Below, piece by piece: positions 26,501-39,505 of a stretch of DNA of 60,000 nt. Origin of the DNA: Strigamia acuminata (taxonomy: Eukaryota; Arthropoda; Chilopoda; Geophilomorpha; Linotaeniidae). Location: assembly GCA_949358305.1 (NCBI GenBank), contig OX442323.1, forward strand, positions 8,186,001 to 8,246,000. The letters are read 5' to 3'. The notes under the pieces were generated by a model. That model was not told the DNA's origin. It did no database searches and saw only the letters and a list, made by a program, of their open reading frames with translations. The stretch's first letter is position 1. Every line of letters starts with the position of its first letter. Both the position numbers and the translations under genes were made by a program.

Positions 26501-27470
26501 GAGCGGATAACACAAATAAATCTGTCACCTAAAAAGAACTCGTTTCGAAGACTCGACTTCTTTTTTTCCTCATCACATTTTTTTCTTATAAATTTTTATA
26601 TAAACACCAAATATAAAAAAAAATATTACTTAACACAATTTCCAACCCGAAAAAAAAATCCAAACAATTTCTTTCCCCAATCAAAATAACAAAAAAAAAA
26701 AAAAAAAAAAAATCAAAATGTGATTTTAGTTATCGCCTACTCATTCCTGGAGATAATTTAGCCTCGCTGGCAGACCCTACAGGATCCTTCAAGGTCCTCT
26801 GGAGGGGTTTGGGGGTGTGGTAAGGGTTGGGAGGGTATCAGACATTGGCACGTGAGCGCAAACGAGGTTTACGCCTCGAGCAAAAAAGACACGACCTCGT
26901 TATGACGAATAAGTTTAAAGGCACCACGCTGCTAATCAGGGGCATCGCACGTGCACACAGGAAGAAACCCCCAAAACACCAAAAAAGAAGAAAAAGAAAG
27001 AGAAAAAGAAAAAGAAAAAAATTCCATTTCACATTGGCACGCGCGCGTTCTGTGGACTTTCGTCACAAAAAGATTCGCCACAGATGGAGATTGGGTGTCG
27101 GCGTGGCGTGCAAGTCATGGTGGCAGCCACGTGCGCACCACCAATAACTTCCGGGCTGAGCACAAGGAGCCGTTCTCATTCATGCAACAACATGAGCTAG
27201 CCTCCACGCTCCATCATACATCTACCGGAAGTGACTAGCAATGGTGGACCCACGCAAGCCTGCGAGTGGGCGGGAGATGGAGTCACGTCCCTCCTTCATC
27301 GACAATGGGAATCGTTCATAATTGGACCAAACTACAAAATGCTCTTTCCTTTATTTTACACGTCCTTCAACCTACGTCGAATAAAAACACTCGAAAAACG
27401 ACATTCACAATGGCCCAAAAGTCGAAGAAAAACGACGGAAACGGCCAAAGACTGCTTTACGTGCAAACAC
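17600..27470. other. Non-coding desert
   Basis: No gene recognised. Long poly-A/T runs separate islands of balanced composition. It holds NRF1-like sites at 18837 and 19326, an inverted repeat CGTCTCGC/GCGAGACG near 19139-19187, AACGAGGTC words at 22125, 24578, 25872 and 26893 (the last two reversed), and the weaker CTCF-like word at 22891. Confidence 0.55.
18837..18846. promoter_or_regulatory. NRF1/EWG-type palindrome GCGCATGCGC
   Basis: A perfect match to the NRF1 (Drosophila Erect wing) site. Related GCGCATGC/GCATGCGC words occur at 6429, 11071, 11335, 16103, 19326, 28190 and 57164 (GGCGCATGCGCC). Confidence 0.35.
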
Positions 27471-27474
27471 TCAC

Positions 27475-27745
27475 TTTTAACACGAAAATCACTCACAAAA
27501 CCTAACCTAAACTAACCTAACCACCCTTAAAACGCGTTAACTAAAGTCGTTTTCGTGTTAACGTTCACTTTCAACACGAAAACCACCCTTAAAACGCATT
27601 TCCAAAGGTCGTTTTCGTGTAAAAGCTTCCTTTAAACACGAAAACCACCCTTGAAATGCGTTTCCAAAAGTCGTTTTCGCGTAAAAGCCCACTTTCAGCA
27701 CGAAAACGACCCTTAAAACGCGTTTTATAACCGTTCCAAATATCT
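27475..27745. repeat. 62-bp minisatellite with internal inverted repeats
   Basis: CACGAAAACCACCCTTAAAACG recurs at 27575, 27637 and 27699, exactly 62 bp apart, with a first unit at 27481 lengthened by about 32 bp. Each unit contains CACGAAAAC facing GTTTTCGTG, so it can form a stem. Open frames on the minus strand here are repeat artefacts. Confidence 0.85.
27498..27522. repeat. Short interstitial telomere-like CCTAA tract
   Basis: AACCTAACCTAAACTAACCTAACC is four to five CCTAA-type units, the complement of the ancestral arthropod telomere repeat TTAGG. It lies inside the extra ~32 bp of the first unit of the surrounding 62-bp minisatellite. Confidence 0.55.
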
Positions 27746-30078
27746 CTAGACCCCAAAACCTCACTACACCGAATCAATTACCCCAAGTACAGGTGAGAAA
27801 TAAAATGGGAAACATGCAAAGCTCTTGAATGAAGGGTATAAACGCCTAATTATGGCCTATAAATAATGGCGTCACATCATGACAGGTGTTAATAGCCACG
27901 CGAAATCAACTTTCAACTCGACTCGCATCACCCATTTACCTTCCCCCGAATCCATTCACAAAACCAAAAAAAAAAAAAATAATAATTCCAAAAAAAAATA
28001 AAAAAAATAAATAAATTATTATTTCCAAATCCCCAAAAACCCGAAACGCAAACTCCTGGACCGACAATCCAGACAAATGGCGGATGAGTCGAATGAGGGG
28101 CAACTTTAAGTCGCAGCCAAAGACAAGATCACGTCTCAAATGTTCCTTCGAACTGGTTTTCCTTTACACGCGTGATTTACAGCCTCACTGCGCATGCGGC
28201 TCGAGCATACGCACTCATCGACCAAGGTCTCACAGCACCCCAGAGTTCCGTGCGCCCGGCGCATTCTGCAGCTCGCTCTGCCCAAAAAAAGGAGCCGTGA
28301 GGAGCCGTGCCTGGCCGTCCCCGTCCTCTCCGCTCGCCCATAACTCTTGTCACGTTGACAATTAATTGCCGCCACGAGCGCAGATGGCATCGGGCGCTCA
28401 TCGGGCTTCCCTCGTGGGTCCGTGACCTTGGCTCCAGCTCAAGGGCGACCCGAACACCCAGCTAAGGGCATCACAACAACTCGCGACCTTTTCCCCAACC
28501 CGACAGACTTGACCACTCTGTCACGTCCGCGACGTCTCCTTGACTGATCCCACCAGCCGATACTCGCGCTGGCCAAAAGTTGAAGGTTGTCCACGACCGC
28601 CGGCACTTCCACGAGTGTCCTCAAACGTCCAGTCGCGTCCAAATAACCAAAAACCAAAAACCAACCTCGGAAAACCAGGAATGCGCCGCCTCTTTCTTTC
28701 TAATCGCTCCTCTCCATCCCCCGATTCGTGATCGATGATCGCCGGGCCTCCGTGATAAATTGACCCCAGTCCACGCACTCCTTCAACCCCCGTCCCCCCC
28801 TCCGACATAACCCCGCTGAATCGTCTACTGGGAAGTGTGCCAACTGCCACTACGTGCTGCCACAACCGACCCAACTCTCCAATCCACAATTTCTCCTCCT
28901 TTTCCTCCCATAAAAAATTAAACAATTTCAGGTTTTCGTGCTCCCAACCGCCCCCCACTGCCCCCCCTCAATAAAAAAAAAATTAAACACCCATTCGTTT
29001 CGTTTCCCAGGTCGCATTAATGAGAAATATCGCAAAACGTGAGCCTTGACACCACCTCAGCACGCCAATTCCCTCTCCACCCAACCAAGTGCCTAATTAC
29101 GCCTCCAATTTTCTTCGACGCAACTGCGTGTCCAAATCACTAACTGTCCAGCTCACCTCTGCCAGCAACAACGACCAAACTCGACTCGTCCATCCACGTT
29201 CCATCGTCCCCTCCCGGTGCAAACCAAAGGACCCGGCAAGACAAGAGAAGAGAAGAGAAACCAGACCTAAAAACCCTCCCAGGGCTTCCACCATCACCTG
29301 AATGGACAGCACCTAACCAACACCAGGTGACGCACCGAATAAACTCATTTGTAAAAAGGAAAGAAAGAAAAAAAGCCAAATTGATTGACGTCGAAAATCC
29401 ACTTTTGCGTCTCTCGGTCTCTCTCTCTCTTCGTATGGGAAGGGAAAACACATCCCTTTCTCAGTTGCACCACAACACCCCCGCACCCAGTCTATGTGAC
29501 GTGGATCCTTCATCATACCTGTCCGTGCGTGGCGCTGGGGCTTCAGTGGCCCCAAATTAAATAAATAATGCATCAAAGCCCTCCCATGCCGCTCAATCAG
29601 GGGAAGGCTCCCGTTGGGGAATGCGTTTCTCTCTCTTACTCCCGTCGCCCTTAGTAACCAAAATAAATAAAAATATCTATCTAGAAACAAAGTGGAAGTG
29701 GATGCGCAAAAGATGCGCGATCCTCTTAAATAACTCAGCCGCCAGCCAAGGAAATGTGTGTGAATTCGAAAGAAAACCCGTCCATCTTGACCCAAATTCA
29801 AAAACATTTCAATTTGGCGGACGACGACACAACAAATGACAGCCATTTAAAAGCATCCCAATGCCGGACAAGGTGATGAACAACACAAGCAAGGCCTTTG
29901 GCGGCCCTCGCCACATCCAACCATAGCTCTGCCAATAAATATCGGCCTATAGGCTTAATACATTATCCTTTCTGCGTCTTCTACTCATATTTCTGCTTGC
30001 ATTCAACAAGAAATTATAAGCGCTAAGTGCAGTAAAGTCATAGTTACAAAAACCGACTGTTGTCGACAAAATGTAGAA

Positions 30079-30364
30079 TACTGTATTTTATCGATTAAGA
30101 GTCGCCCTCGAATAGGGATTTCATACTAAGGTCGAAATAACTAAGGTCGAAATTATCCCTTTTCATGAAATATTTTCTTAGCCGCTGCTGACACACCAAT
30201 AATACCGTATTTTTGCAAAAGTACGGTATGTTTCCGTATTTAACCTCATGAACGATGAACGTACGCTTCGTTGTGACATTAAACAAACGTAACAAACGAA
30301 AAACCGAAATTGTAATTGCTGTCTTTGAATAGGAGCCGTGGCTCTTAATCGATAAAGTATGGTA
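30079..30364. mobile_element. Tc1/mariner-like MITE, copy 1 (286 bp, TA-flanked)
   Basis: The ends form imperfect inverted repeats of about 25-38 bp sharing TTTATCGATTAAGAG. The left end is TACTGTA and the right end, reverse complemented, is TACCATA; both are bounded by TA as expected for Tc1/mariner-type insertion. Positions 30289-30321 are identical, in reverse complement, to 49360-49392 in a second copy (33 of 33 bases). The interior also carries a tandem CTAAGGTCGAAAT pair and a local palindrome TACCGTA...TACGGTA (30203-30229). There is no transposase. The TA-based superfamily assignment is inference. Confidence 0.65.
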
Positions 30365-30371
30365 CATAATA

Positions 30372-30457
30372 AAATACGGGTGTGGGGTGGGGCCCTTTAA
30401 GACTAGGTCTGGGGCCCCTTGAGCCTCGCATGTTGCCCAATAGACAATCCGGTCCTG
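30372..30457. mobile_element. Possible hAT-like terminus with GGGGCCC words
   Basis: On the minus strand it starts CAGGACCGGATTGTC and continues with GGGC, GGGGCCCC and GGGCCCC words, reminiscent of CAGGGCCGGAT-type ends of hAT-like elements. No second end or target duplication was found. It directly adjoins the MITE ending at 30364. Confidence 0.2.
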
Positions 30458-30852
30458 CAAACAAACAAATCAATCTCGCGAATAAATTTAAAATTAAAAA
30501 AAAAAAAATTCCTTATCTCATATCTCGCTTCTAATTGCAGGAAAAAAGTATTTTTTTGCTGGTCATGGGGTTATCTCTTGTTGCTACCGTGTCACACAAC
30601 CATTGGGAAGTTGAAATTTACAAGCGGATGTTGACGATACTCGAATAAAGCTCGTTTTTTTATTCCCATTCTTCGTATTTATACACTTTTTATTATTTAA
30701 ATCGAATAAAAAAGAGGAACAAAATTCCAAAAAGGAGAAAACTCGAGTATATTTCCCTTCCTCTGGTTGTTAATCAATGGAAAAACGAATTCATGCATGG
30801 GTTTTCCATGCGTGATAAACGGTCTGTGGAATTTCCTTTTTGGCGGTGGTGC

Positions 30853-30881
30853 GGGGTGCGGGGGGGGTGCGGGGTGGGGGG
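30853..30881 (+). other. Strong G-quadruplex motif
   Basis: Four G runs of 4, 8, 4 and 6 are separated by loops TGC, TGC and T. This is a textbook intramolecular quadruplex pattern on the plus strand. No gene is near it. Confidence 0.7.
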
Positions 30882-33800
30882 AACATTAATTTCCCTCCCA
30901 TTGGACTCTTTCGCAACCCCCACACAACTTGCATGAATCGATAAAACGCTTCGATATCGAACCGCTCGCTCATCAAGACGCAAACGCCCACACGCTTCAC
31001 CGACCCCTCCTTCGCCTGTCCAGTGTGGCCACCAACAAATGTCTCAGGAAATTCCAGCTTCAAAAAGGAACCCCGAACCCCGTTTTTTTGTTTAAACAAA
31101 AAAAAAAAAAAAAAAAAAATCCACTTTCGACTTCCTCAGTGCGGACGTGAAGGATTGACCGCCGCCAATCAATGGCCGAGGGAGGAGAAAGGAAAGAAGC
31201 CTTTCGTCCGGTCCACGGGTGCTAACTGACCACTCCATAAAAAAAATTTTCCCGGGCGCTGACCACCAACTGACCAGTTGACCACTCAATAAAAAAATTT
31301 AAAATTTTTTTTTTACAAATTTATCCATCAATTGACCACTCTTTTAATGGACCCTCGTGGAGGGTGAAGGGGGGTACGACGGGAAACCACTGACTCGACA
31401 GGGTTCTTTAGAAAAATCGTAGGCGTCAATTTGAGGGGGTCCACGAGAAACTCGTACGAGGCGTTACGAGGCAATAGAGGGAGCTAATTTAGCCCCTTGG
31501 TTTCAAAAGACCCTTGTGCGTGGGTGGGAAGATTCAAACGTCAGCCTGTCGCTTGTCGTCAATGGCCCATCGGGGGGTAAAAGGGTCTGACACAAGATGG
31601 CGCTTTCAAAAAGAAAAACCCACAATGGCGACCCAAAAAAAAAAACCCCTACACCTGGTAAAACGAAACGGGGTCTTTTATCTCTCACCGAGTTCATCTT
31701 CAGTCCTCACAACCTTGTAAAAACCCAGCAAAAAAAAAGAAAAGATATAAAAAAAGGGGGTTGGGACGTTGAGAAAAATTAGGGAACTAAATAGGGGGGT
31801 CCGGGAGGAAGCACTGGGCGTGTTTTACCGTTAATTACAACCGTTGCGTACGTCACGGTGAGGTGATAACACTTTTTTTCTACAAATCCAAGTGCACGGA
31901 CGAAGGATGAGAGATTCTTGCGTTTTGGAGGGTCGAGAGTGGGGGGGCAGGAGGTTTCACTTGATGCGCGTGCACGAAATGTTGCTATCATTATGTTTCC
32001 TCCCGCGAGCAGTGTCCTTGTTAAGGAAAATTGGAGTGGTCACAACAGAAAGGCCAGTTCACACAGACAACCGCCGAAAACCTTGGCAATACCTGCAAAA
32101 AGTGGTTCTTTGTTCAACATTGAGGGGGGGCAGAGGGGGGGGGGGCGCAGCAAATCGCGAAGAGACGTCGCTGGACTTGCATTCAAATATCCCCATTTGA
32201 AAAACACCAAAACAAAAATATATTTTTTTTTAAATTCATTTTCCCGATACTAAAAACAAAAATCCTTCAATCAAACGCAGGAAATGACCACTCGATCCCG
32301 CCCTTCGCGCTGCCCACACGACCCATCCGACCCAATGGCATATTCCGCTAATATCATCAACCATAGTTAAGTAGTAACCACTTAACCAACCCCCCAATCT
32401 CCCTTCCCCTCGCGGTCCACTAATCAACAAATGACCCCTCGCTGTCACAACCCCCTATCTTTCTTACTCAAACACCAACAAATTCATTACCAAACAAAAA
32501 AAACGAGTCAAAAACAAAACTCGTCATCTGACCTCCTTTTCGACGACCATCTGCTTCGTGGACCCCTCCCAGACGCCTGTTGCTCAAGACTCCGCCATAC
32601 AAAACCCTCCCGCACAAAGAACAGTTGCAAAAAGTACACATCTCTCTCTCGCTCTCTCTTCAATGGATGACAGTGGAAAGATGTAGCACAGCCAGAGGGA
32701 TCAAAAATCCCCCTCGCAACCTTCTCTCACGGCACCAGGTGTGCAGTGATGGACAAACTGGACCCCAAATCATCAAACTTTAATTTTTTTTACCGTTTTA
32801 TCGACCAATTCGGGGTTGAAAATTGAAATCCACGCGAATTATTCACATTTGTCAATTCCGTTTTGTTTTGTTTCCATTTTTTTGTTGTCTTTTAAATTTC
32901 AAAACGCACAAAACGATTTTTCCTTTTCCTTTTTCAGAGCAAATAAGTCTGTCTGCGTTTGGCGACCGCAAAGAGGGCGTGTATTTCGCGTGCAACTAAT
33001 TTGTGCGTGCTCCTTACTGCCTCATGCAAATATCCTTTGAAAAACCAATTCGATATCCTTCCCCAAACCCCCCGCCCCGCTCGGGGAACGGATGATACAA
33101 AGTCCACCACGTTTATCTCACGAAAAATTAAAACCAAAAAAAAAAAAAAAAAAAAATTAAATAAAAATAAAAAATTTTATTAAATAAAAATTTTAAAAAA
33201 CCAACACCACACGTAGCAATTAAAACTAATCAAATTTAAAAAATCTCCACCAAATTACCGTAATTTAGCGCAAATAAACAGAGAAACAAATGGAAATAAA
33301 CGCAACACATGAGCTACCCCTATCACACAAGAGTGGTGAGTTCCTTCACCCTCGGGGGAAGGTACCTTGATGGAAGAAGGGTGGTCAAAGAAAGACCAAG
33401 GTGTGGCCCCAAAGACATGTTATGTGAAATAACCAACCGCGAAAAATTCGCAAAAACAAAAAAAAAAATTAAACAAAAAAAAACCCAACAAATTAGCGGA
33501 ACCTTTTCGTCGCCCAATGGCCCTTTAATCAGCCACGACGAGAAAACACGAGTCGGGATGAAATCCTCTTCAAATTACAGTTTTCCAAGCCAAATCTACG
33601 GGGAGGAATTACTCTAGATTCTCCCGCCGTTTCCCTCCAGATAACTCATCCGAAGGAGGGAAGAGAAAAGAAGAGATTGTCTGCCTCGATTATCGTTAAT
33701 TAGAGGGAAACGCGGGCGTCCCCCTGCCCTCCCTGCACCGCGTCTCACCCTTCCTTCCCCACTCGCCATTGCTGATGGCCAATACCTTTGGCTCCCAGCT

Positions 33801-34499
33801 CCTCTTTATTCATCCCAATGAATCCTTCTGCCAATTAATCCGAGCGTGAGCCCAGCCAACACGTTCCAAACGCACTGTCACGTGTTGTCGTGACGTGGCC
33901 CGTCCCTAAAGGAGGAACGCAACTTGGCACGTAGTCTTCTGGGTTCATCCGAGTGAAAGAAGAAGAAAAATGGAGAATTTTAAGCCAAGTCGCATTTTTT
34001 TTTCCGCTTTTTTTTCGGGAATGGGAAAATAAAGGGAGGATGGGTCCGTGGAACGGCGTCCAGCCATTTATGGTATGTTGTTTTTGAAATATAGGTTTGA
34101 CATTTGGATTGTGGTGTTGTGTGTTGAGGGAAGTGGGATGGAGGAACCTCTGGTAGGACATGGACGCGTCCAACACATCATCAATACAAGTGTCACGTCT
34201 CAATACAGGTGGAATAATAGCTGCGAGTAAAAAGAGTAGGGACATGAAATGACATCACCGGGATACCGATACCCCTCCTTCTCTCTTTTATTTCCCCCCT
34301 TTTTTTCTCTTTGTTTTTTTTTTTTTTTGTGTGTGTGGAAGGAAAAAATGGGGGAAAAAAAGTGGATTTACACGAGGAATTTGCTGTTTCCTGTGCGGGG
34401 AATCGAGAAAAAAGAAGAGAATCGATTTTTGTCAATTTAGACGATTTTTTAAGCGATTGGACCAAAAAATTGTGGATTTTAATTGATTTTAAAAAAATA

Positions 34500-34865
34500 A
34501 AATAAAATTGATTGAAAATTATCGATTTTTCAGTATTTATCGATAAGAATCAAATCGATTTATAAAAAAATATTGTTACAAAATTATTTATTAATCGATA
34601 TCGCATTATTTTAATAAAAAAATCAATTAAAAAATCAATTTTTCAATCAATTTTTCATAATTTCTTAAAAAAAATCTCAATCAATCAAATCGATTTGTTG
34701 AATTCCTATTTTTAATCAAAATCGCATCATTGAACAAAACAATCGAATAAAACCCCAACTTTTCAATCGATTTCTCACAACTCTCAAAAAAACATTTCTA
34801 AATCGATTATTTATTATTAATATCAAATATCATTCTTCCATATTTACAAAATCGATTTTTTTAGA
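34500..34865. repeat. AT-rich region with dense AATCGATTT words
   Basis: AATCGATTT and close variants occur about every 20-40 bp on both strands, among A/T runs. It looks like a decayed tandem array similar in character to 48755-49295. No single period could be fixed by eye. Confidence 0.4.
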
Positions 34866-37334
34866 AATATTATTTTTATATTTTTTTTAGTGTTTGAATA
34901 TATTTGAAATGGAAGCGAAGGGACCCGGTGGTTGTGGGTCATGGACGACTTTGCCGGTCGCAATGCCACCACAGGGATACAAAGACACTTTGATTGGGAC
35001 GGAGACGGGAGTGAGGAGGAGTTTTATACGACACCGGTGCGCACACGTGGCCAGACGGAGCCGTGAGGGATCCCGCGTGCACAAAGGCACGGAACGGAAG
35101 AGTGGGGAAAGCAAAGAGCCAGTGGGAGGGAGGGAGAGGGGGTCGACCAAGGCACCGAGTTGAGGCCAGCTTTTATGCGAGGGGCGTACGCACCAAAACC
35201 AAAAAGATGCCAGGGGTGCACGAGATTTAAATTTCACGTGTGAAATTGCTCATCAATTTGATTTATTTGCCTTTAATTTATCAATTATTATAAACGGTAA
35301 TTCCTCTCGCATTTTTTTTTTATATTTCTTATCAAAAATAAGAAGATGACTATTTTAATGGCCGGTATTGGAAAATCACGCGTTGCAATCCAGTCAGGCA
35401 GGGGTAAACAGAGTTCACAGACCCGGTTGACTCCTCACGAATTGGACTTGATGAAAGGGAAGGGTTCAGGTTGTTTTCGTGAACCACGAAAATTGGCAGA
35501 AACACCTCAAATTTCAGGTTTTATCTGCATTTATTATAAAAATAAAAAATATTAATAAAAATTTTAATTTTTTTTTAATTTTTTTTTTTTTAATTGATCG
35601 AAATTCGAAAATCCTAAATCGTTTTTGGTCTAGTTGGCTGTCAATCAAAAAAAAAATTAATTTTTTTTAATTTTTTGATTTAAAAAAAAAAAAAAAAAAA
35701 AAAGTGTGTAAAGTCTCGCTTCACGGACCCCGAGCCCAACAAAGTGAACTTTTCCAAACTGGATTCACTTCGTGATGATTGGTTCCACTTTCAAGACACC
35801 CCGAGACATTTCCTTACAATTTAACAGAGGAAAAAAGAAACCCAAAAAAGATCCGTCTCAAAGATTCAACACAAGAAATTACACAGTGTAACACCACTTA
35901 ACTGCCGTTGCAATCACACTCTTATTAAATGCCAAATAACACCATACACAACCTCTTATTCCAAACTAGCCCTAACTGAATACCAACAGCAAAAAAACAA
36001 CACTAAATTAAAAAGAGGTGACACCATTTCTTCTTTCAAACTCACGAGGGCCCAAAGGGCCCATCAAACGAGATATCATCATTTTGACCGATTAAAAAAA
36101 CACGCGAAAATTCATCAAAACAATTACAAAAAAAAAAAAAATATATTTAAAAAAATATTTATATATATTTTTTTTTAAATCCACATTTTTACTACAAAAT
36201 CATTATCATCACAACCCCATTCACTAACCCCGATTTTAGTGTCTGCTTCTAAGTTTTAAAGCAATAATAAAAAAAATCGCCCTAAGAAGATTTATGTATC
36301 CACAACAACTTCTTCCTAAGTCTTTTATCGCACCTGACCAGGGGGTTCCTTGATAGCCCCAAGTCTCGAAATTTCTACAACACCAATATATACCTTTCCA
36401 GAACATTCCCCAATTTTTCCAACCAAAAAAAATATATATCACACCTAAAAAAAAAATTTTCCAAAGTAACTGGACACTGTCCAGTCAAGTGTCACATCTT
36501 GTTAAAGCAAAAAAAAAAATAAAGGGTTCCCGTGCCACTCGCGAATGACAGCTAAAAAGAAAAAGGGGAAAAGAAAAGAGGATAAAAAGAGATGGGGTCC
36601 ACGAGAGAGAGAAACTATTCAAAGAAAAAGGTGTTTAAACGTCACGTTGCATAGAAATCAATAAGTGAACCGCCACATTAAAATTGCCTTAATAATCGCA
36701 CGGGGGCCGCTGATCTCGAATTTGCAATGAATTCAAAAACCGGCGTTCCGGAACGCGATTTCAACACAACAGGATCATAAGTGGCGAGATCGAGAGACAA
36801 AATAAAGGGGGGAGGTGGGGGGGGGGTGTCGGAAGCGACGTTTTTCCAATTCATTTCGGAAAAGAATGCAGAAACAACATTCAATCAAAACGTGGTGAAA
36901 GGCCATTAATTTAGTTCGCTCGGACCGTTTGTTGTCCAGGCCTTAAGTTGAGCAGACTCTTAAGTCTTAGTTGCACCCTTCGAGAGGGGGTTTGCGTCTA
37001 CCCCTAATCTGTCCGAGTGTGCCCTTAAAGCCCTCACTTGAATACCGTTGAAAAGCTGCGCCGTGCACAGCCCACTGATCACACACAGTGAAAATCGCGT
37101 CGCCCGGTCGCGATGGGGGAACGTACCCGTACCTAGTGACCTCTTTTTGCCTTTTTCAACGTCAATCAAAGTTTGAAAAAATTTAGTTGGAAAAGGAAGG
37201 TTTGGGGCAAAGGTTTGAATTGTGGCCTGGTCCGGGCAGAGGCCTGTGCTCATTTAAGCGCCCAGGATTTCTTGGCGTTTGTGCAATAAACGCCGGGTGC
37301 AATTAGGCGCCGGAGTGGTAAAAATAACCAAAAA

Positions 37335-37520
37335 TCAGTTTTATGGTAAAAATCACCAATTTTATTGTAAAAATCACCGATTTTATTGTAAAAATCACCG
37401 ATTTTATTGTAAAAATCACCGATTTTATTGTAAAAATCACCGATTTTATTGTAAAAATCACCGATTTTATTGTAAAAATCACCGATTTTATTGTAAAAAT
37501 CACCGATTTTAATATAAAAA
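37335..37520. repeat. 21-bp minisatellite, about 8 near-identical units
   Basis: The unit ATTGTAAAAATCACCGATTT(T) is repeated with almost no change. Each unit holds AAAATC-ACC-GATTTT, a 6-bp inverted repeat. The homogeneity indicates recent expansion. Frames open on both strands (KIGDFYN, ITDFIVK repeats) are artefacts of the 21-bp period. Confidence 0.9.
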
Positions 37521-37674
37521 TCAATAGCTGCATTCAAAAATAAAAATAACAATTTTAGTTTACGTGTATTTTAAGTTTTAACATGGGTTTAAACAGGAAA
37601 TGATGTCATTTTTGTTTTAAAATTGAAGTAAAACACAAAAGATTTTAGTTTTTGAATGCAGCTACTGTTTTTAC

Positions 37675-37815
37675 TAGAAAATCACATATTTTACTATAAA
37701 AATCACAGATTTTACTAAAAAAAATCGCTGATTTTACTATAAAAATCGCTTATTTTACTGGAAAATCACAAATTTTACTACAAAAATCACTGATTTTGTT
37801 GTAAAAATCACCAAT
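37675..37815. repeat. Diverged block of the same 21-bp minisatellite
   Basis: Units of 20-22 bp (TTTTACTATAAAAATCACAGA and variants) match the homogeneous array at 37335-37520 but are diverged. About 150 bp of ordinary sequence separates the two blocks. Confidence 0.75.
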
Positions 37816-38021
37816 CTTTAAAAAAAACCGCCCAACTCAAACAACTGCCCGAGTCCAAATAGTCGCCACTGCAATCAAGCCTCAAAAACAAAAACCAGGG
37901 CGTTTATTCGAAGCCTTCCGATAACCAATTTGTTGGATGGTGCTTTCGACCAACTCAGTTTGGTCATCTTTGTGCGCGCACAATACGAGTCCATGAACTC
38001 TTTTCTTCCTTCCATTCTTCC

Positions 38022-38056
38022 ATTCTTTCATTCTTTCATTCTTTCTTTCTTTCTTT
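38022..38056 (+). repeat. (TTTC)n / ATTCTTTC microsatellite
   Basis: ATTCTTTC units followed by TTTC units. Confidence 0.75.
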
Positions 38057-39109
38057 CCCCGGACTATAAATAGTGTTCAATTGAATAACGGTCCATTTAA
38101 ATCTCAGTTTAAACTCATTGACTAATAAGAGGAAGAAGGGGCGAGGCCGAGATCCTCTAGCGAGCAGGATGCACCCTCTCCGACATGATTGGGCAAATTG
38201 GGTGAAAAATGCTCGTGTCACCCACCCGCCACTCGGAGGTGGTGGCCGCTCGTGGCCGGCGCACACTCCGTTCGTAATTGGCGCGTCGCGTGCATCCTTT
38301 TGGCCCCCGATATCACACTGACAGCTCAGGCAAAAGTCAACTAATTTATGGACACTCGCGTTTCCTCTCGCTCCGACCCGATAAATCACGCGCCACCCAC
38401 ACACGTCACTCGACGACCCGTCCGTTGGCCATTACAACCCTTTCTTGTCGCTTAAGTATTCGAATCACACGGCGAATCCGCTCGAAACGGGTCCAGGATG
38501 AGGAAAAAGATGAATTCGTTGCTACGAGGAAGAGTGATATGGTCGAGTCAGCCAACCGCGAGCCACAAGGAACCCCCCATACAAATACAACGAGGAAAAG
38601 TGAACGTTTTCAGATCGTGTGTGTAGTCATTGTCACTGACTTTCAGGCAAATAAAAAAAGAATAAAAAATATATTTATCGCCACCTTGATCGAACATTTA
38701 ATTTTTTTAATTTTTTTTTTCCTTTACACGGATCGGTAGCCATTTGTAGGATGCAAAACTTTTCCCTGTTTCTTTAAATGTGAGCGTTTTGTGGCCACCA
38801 GTCGGTGGAGCAATCACGGGCAAATCAATTATTACTGTTACAAACCTCCTCCCATTTCACGCCTCTATTGCACTGCATCAAAGAACTTCCTCACATTTCC
38901 GTTCGCACAAGAAAACAAAAAGATGAGATCAAACTTTCATTCTCCTATCGTCTTTTCATATGCAAAAAAATGATTCAAACATTTTCTTTTTTTTTTTCAT
39001 ACAATCGACAATAAACCTCAAACCCCGTTCTAGATACCATCAACAATGGCACAGAAAGATCAAAATGGCAACAAAAAAACTCGAAAAACTCAAAAAAATC
39101 GTCAAAATA

Positions 39110-39505
39110 AATGCAATTTACTCGATTTTCCGCATTAAAAAGTTTAATTTACTCGATTTTCCGTGTTAAAAAATGCAATTTACTCGATTTTCCGAGTTAA
39201 AAATGCAATTTACTCGATTTTCCGCATTAAAAGGTTTAATTTACTCGATTTTCCGCGTTAAAAAGTACAATTTACTCGATTTTGCGAGTTAAAAAGTGTA
39301 AATTAGTCGATTTTCCGCGTTAAAAGTGCAAATTAGTCGATTTTCCACGTTAAAAAATGCAATTTAGTCGATTTTCCGAGTTAAAAAGTGTGAATTAGTC
39401 GATTTTCCATGTCAAAAAGTGTGAATTAGTCGATTTTCCATGTCAAAAAGTGTAAATTAGTCGATTTTCCGTGTCAAAAAGTGCAATTCAGTCCATTCCC
39501 CGTGT
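39110..39505. repeat. 31-bp minisatellite, about 12-13 units
   Basis: CTCGATTTTCC (later GTCGATTTTCC) recurs at 39121, 39152, 39183, 39213, 39244 and onward in 30-31-bp steps, within the unit AAAAAGTGCAATTTACTCGA-TTTTCCGCGTT. There are no spacers of unique sequence. Confidence 0.9.

Larger units (their letters stand above)
27750..37330. other. Non-coding desert with the copy-1 MITE and a G-quadruplex
   Basis: No gene recognised. It contains the NRF1-like site at 28190, the MITE at 30079, the quadruplex at 30853, an octamer at 33024 and the AATCGATTT-rich tract at 34.5 kb. The longest frame (177 codons, 29313-29846 minus) has no recognisable domain. Confidence 0.55.

Noticed and set aside
27000-27021. 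Lys-rich frame over AGAAAA repeats
   Set aside because: Simple-sequence artefact.
29313-29846. 177-codon minus-strand frame
   Set aside because: No domain or motif; mixed low-complexity translation.
37250-37552. Repeat proteins (KIGDFYN, ITDFIVK) on both strands
   Set aside because: Produced by the 21-bp minisatellite; all frames are open because 21 is divisible by 3.
39110-39505. CRISPR-like array with 31-bp spacing
   Set aside because: The whole unit repeats without unique spacers, and the context is an animal genome; it is a minisatellite.
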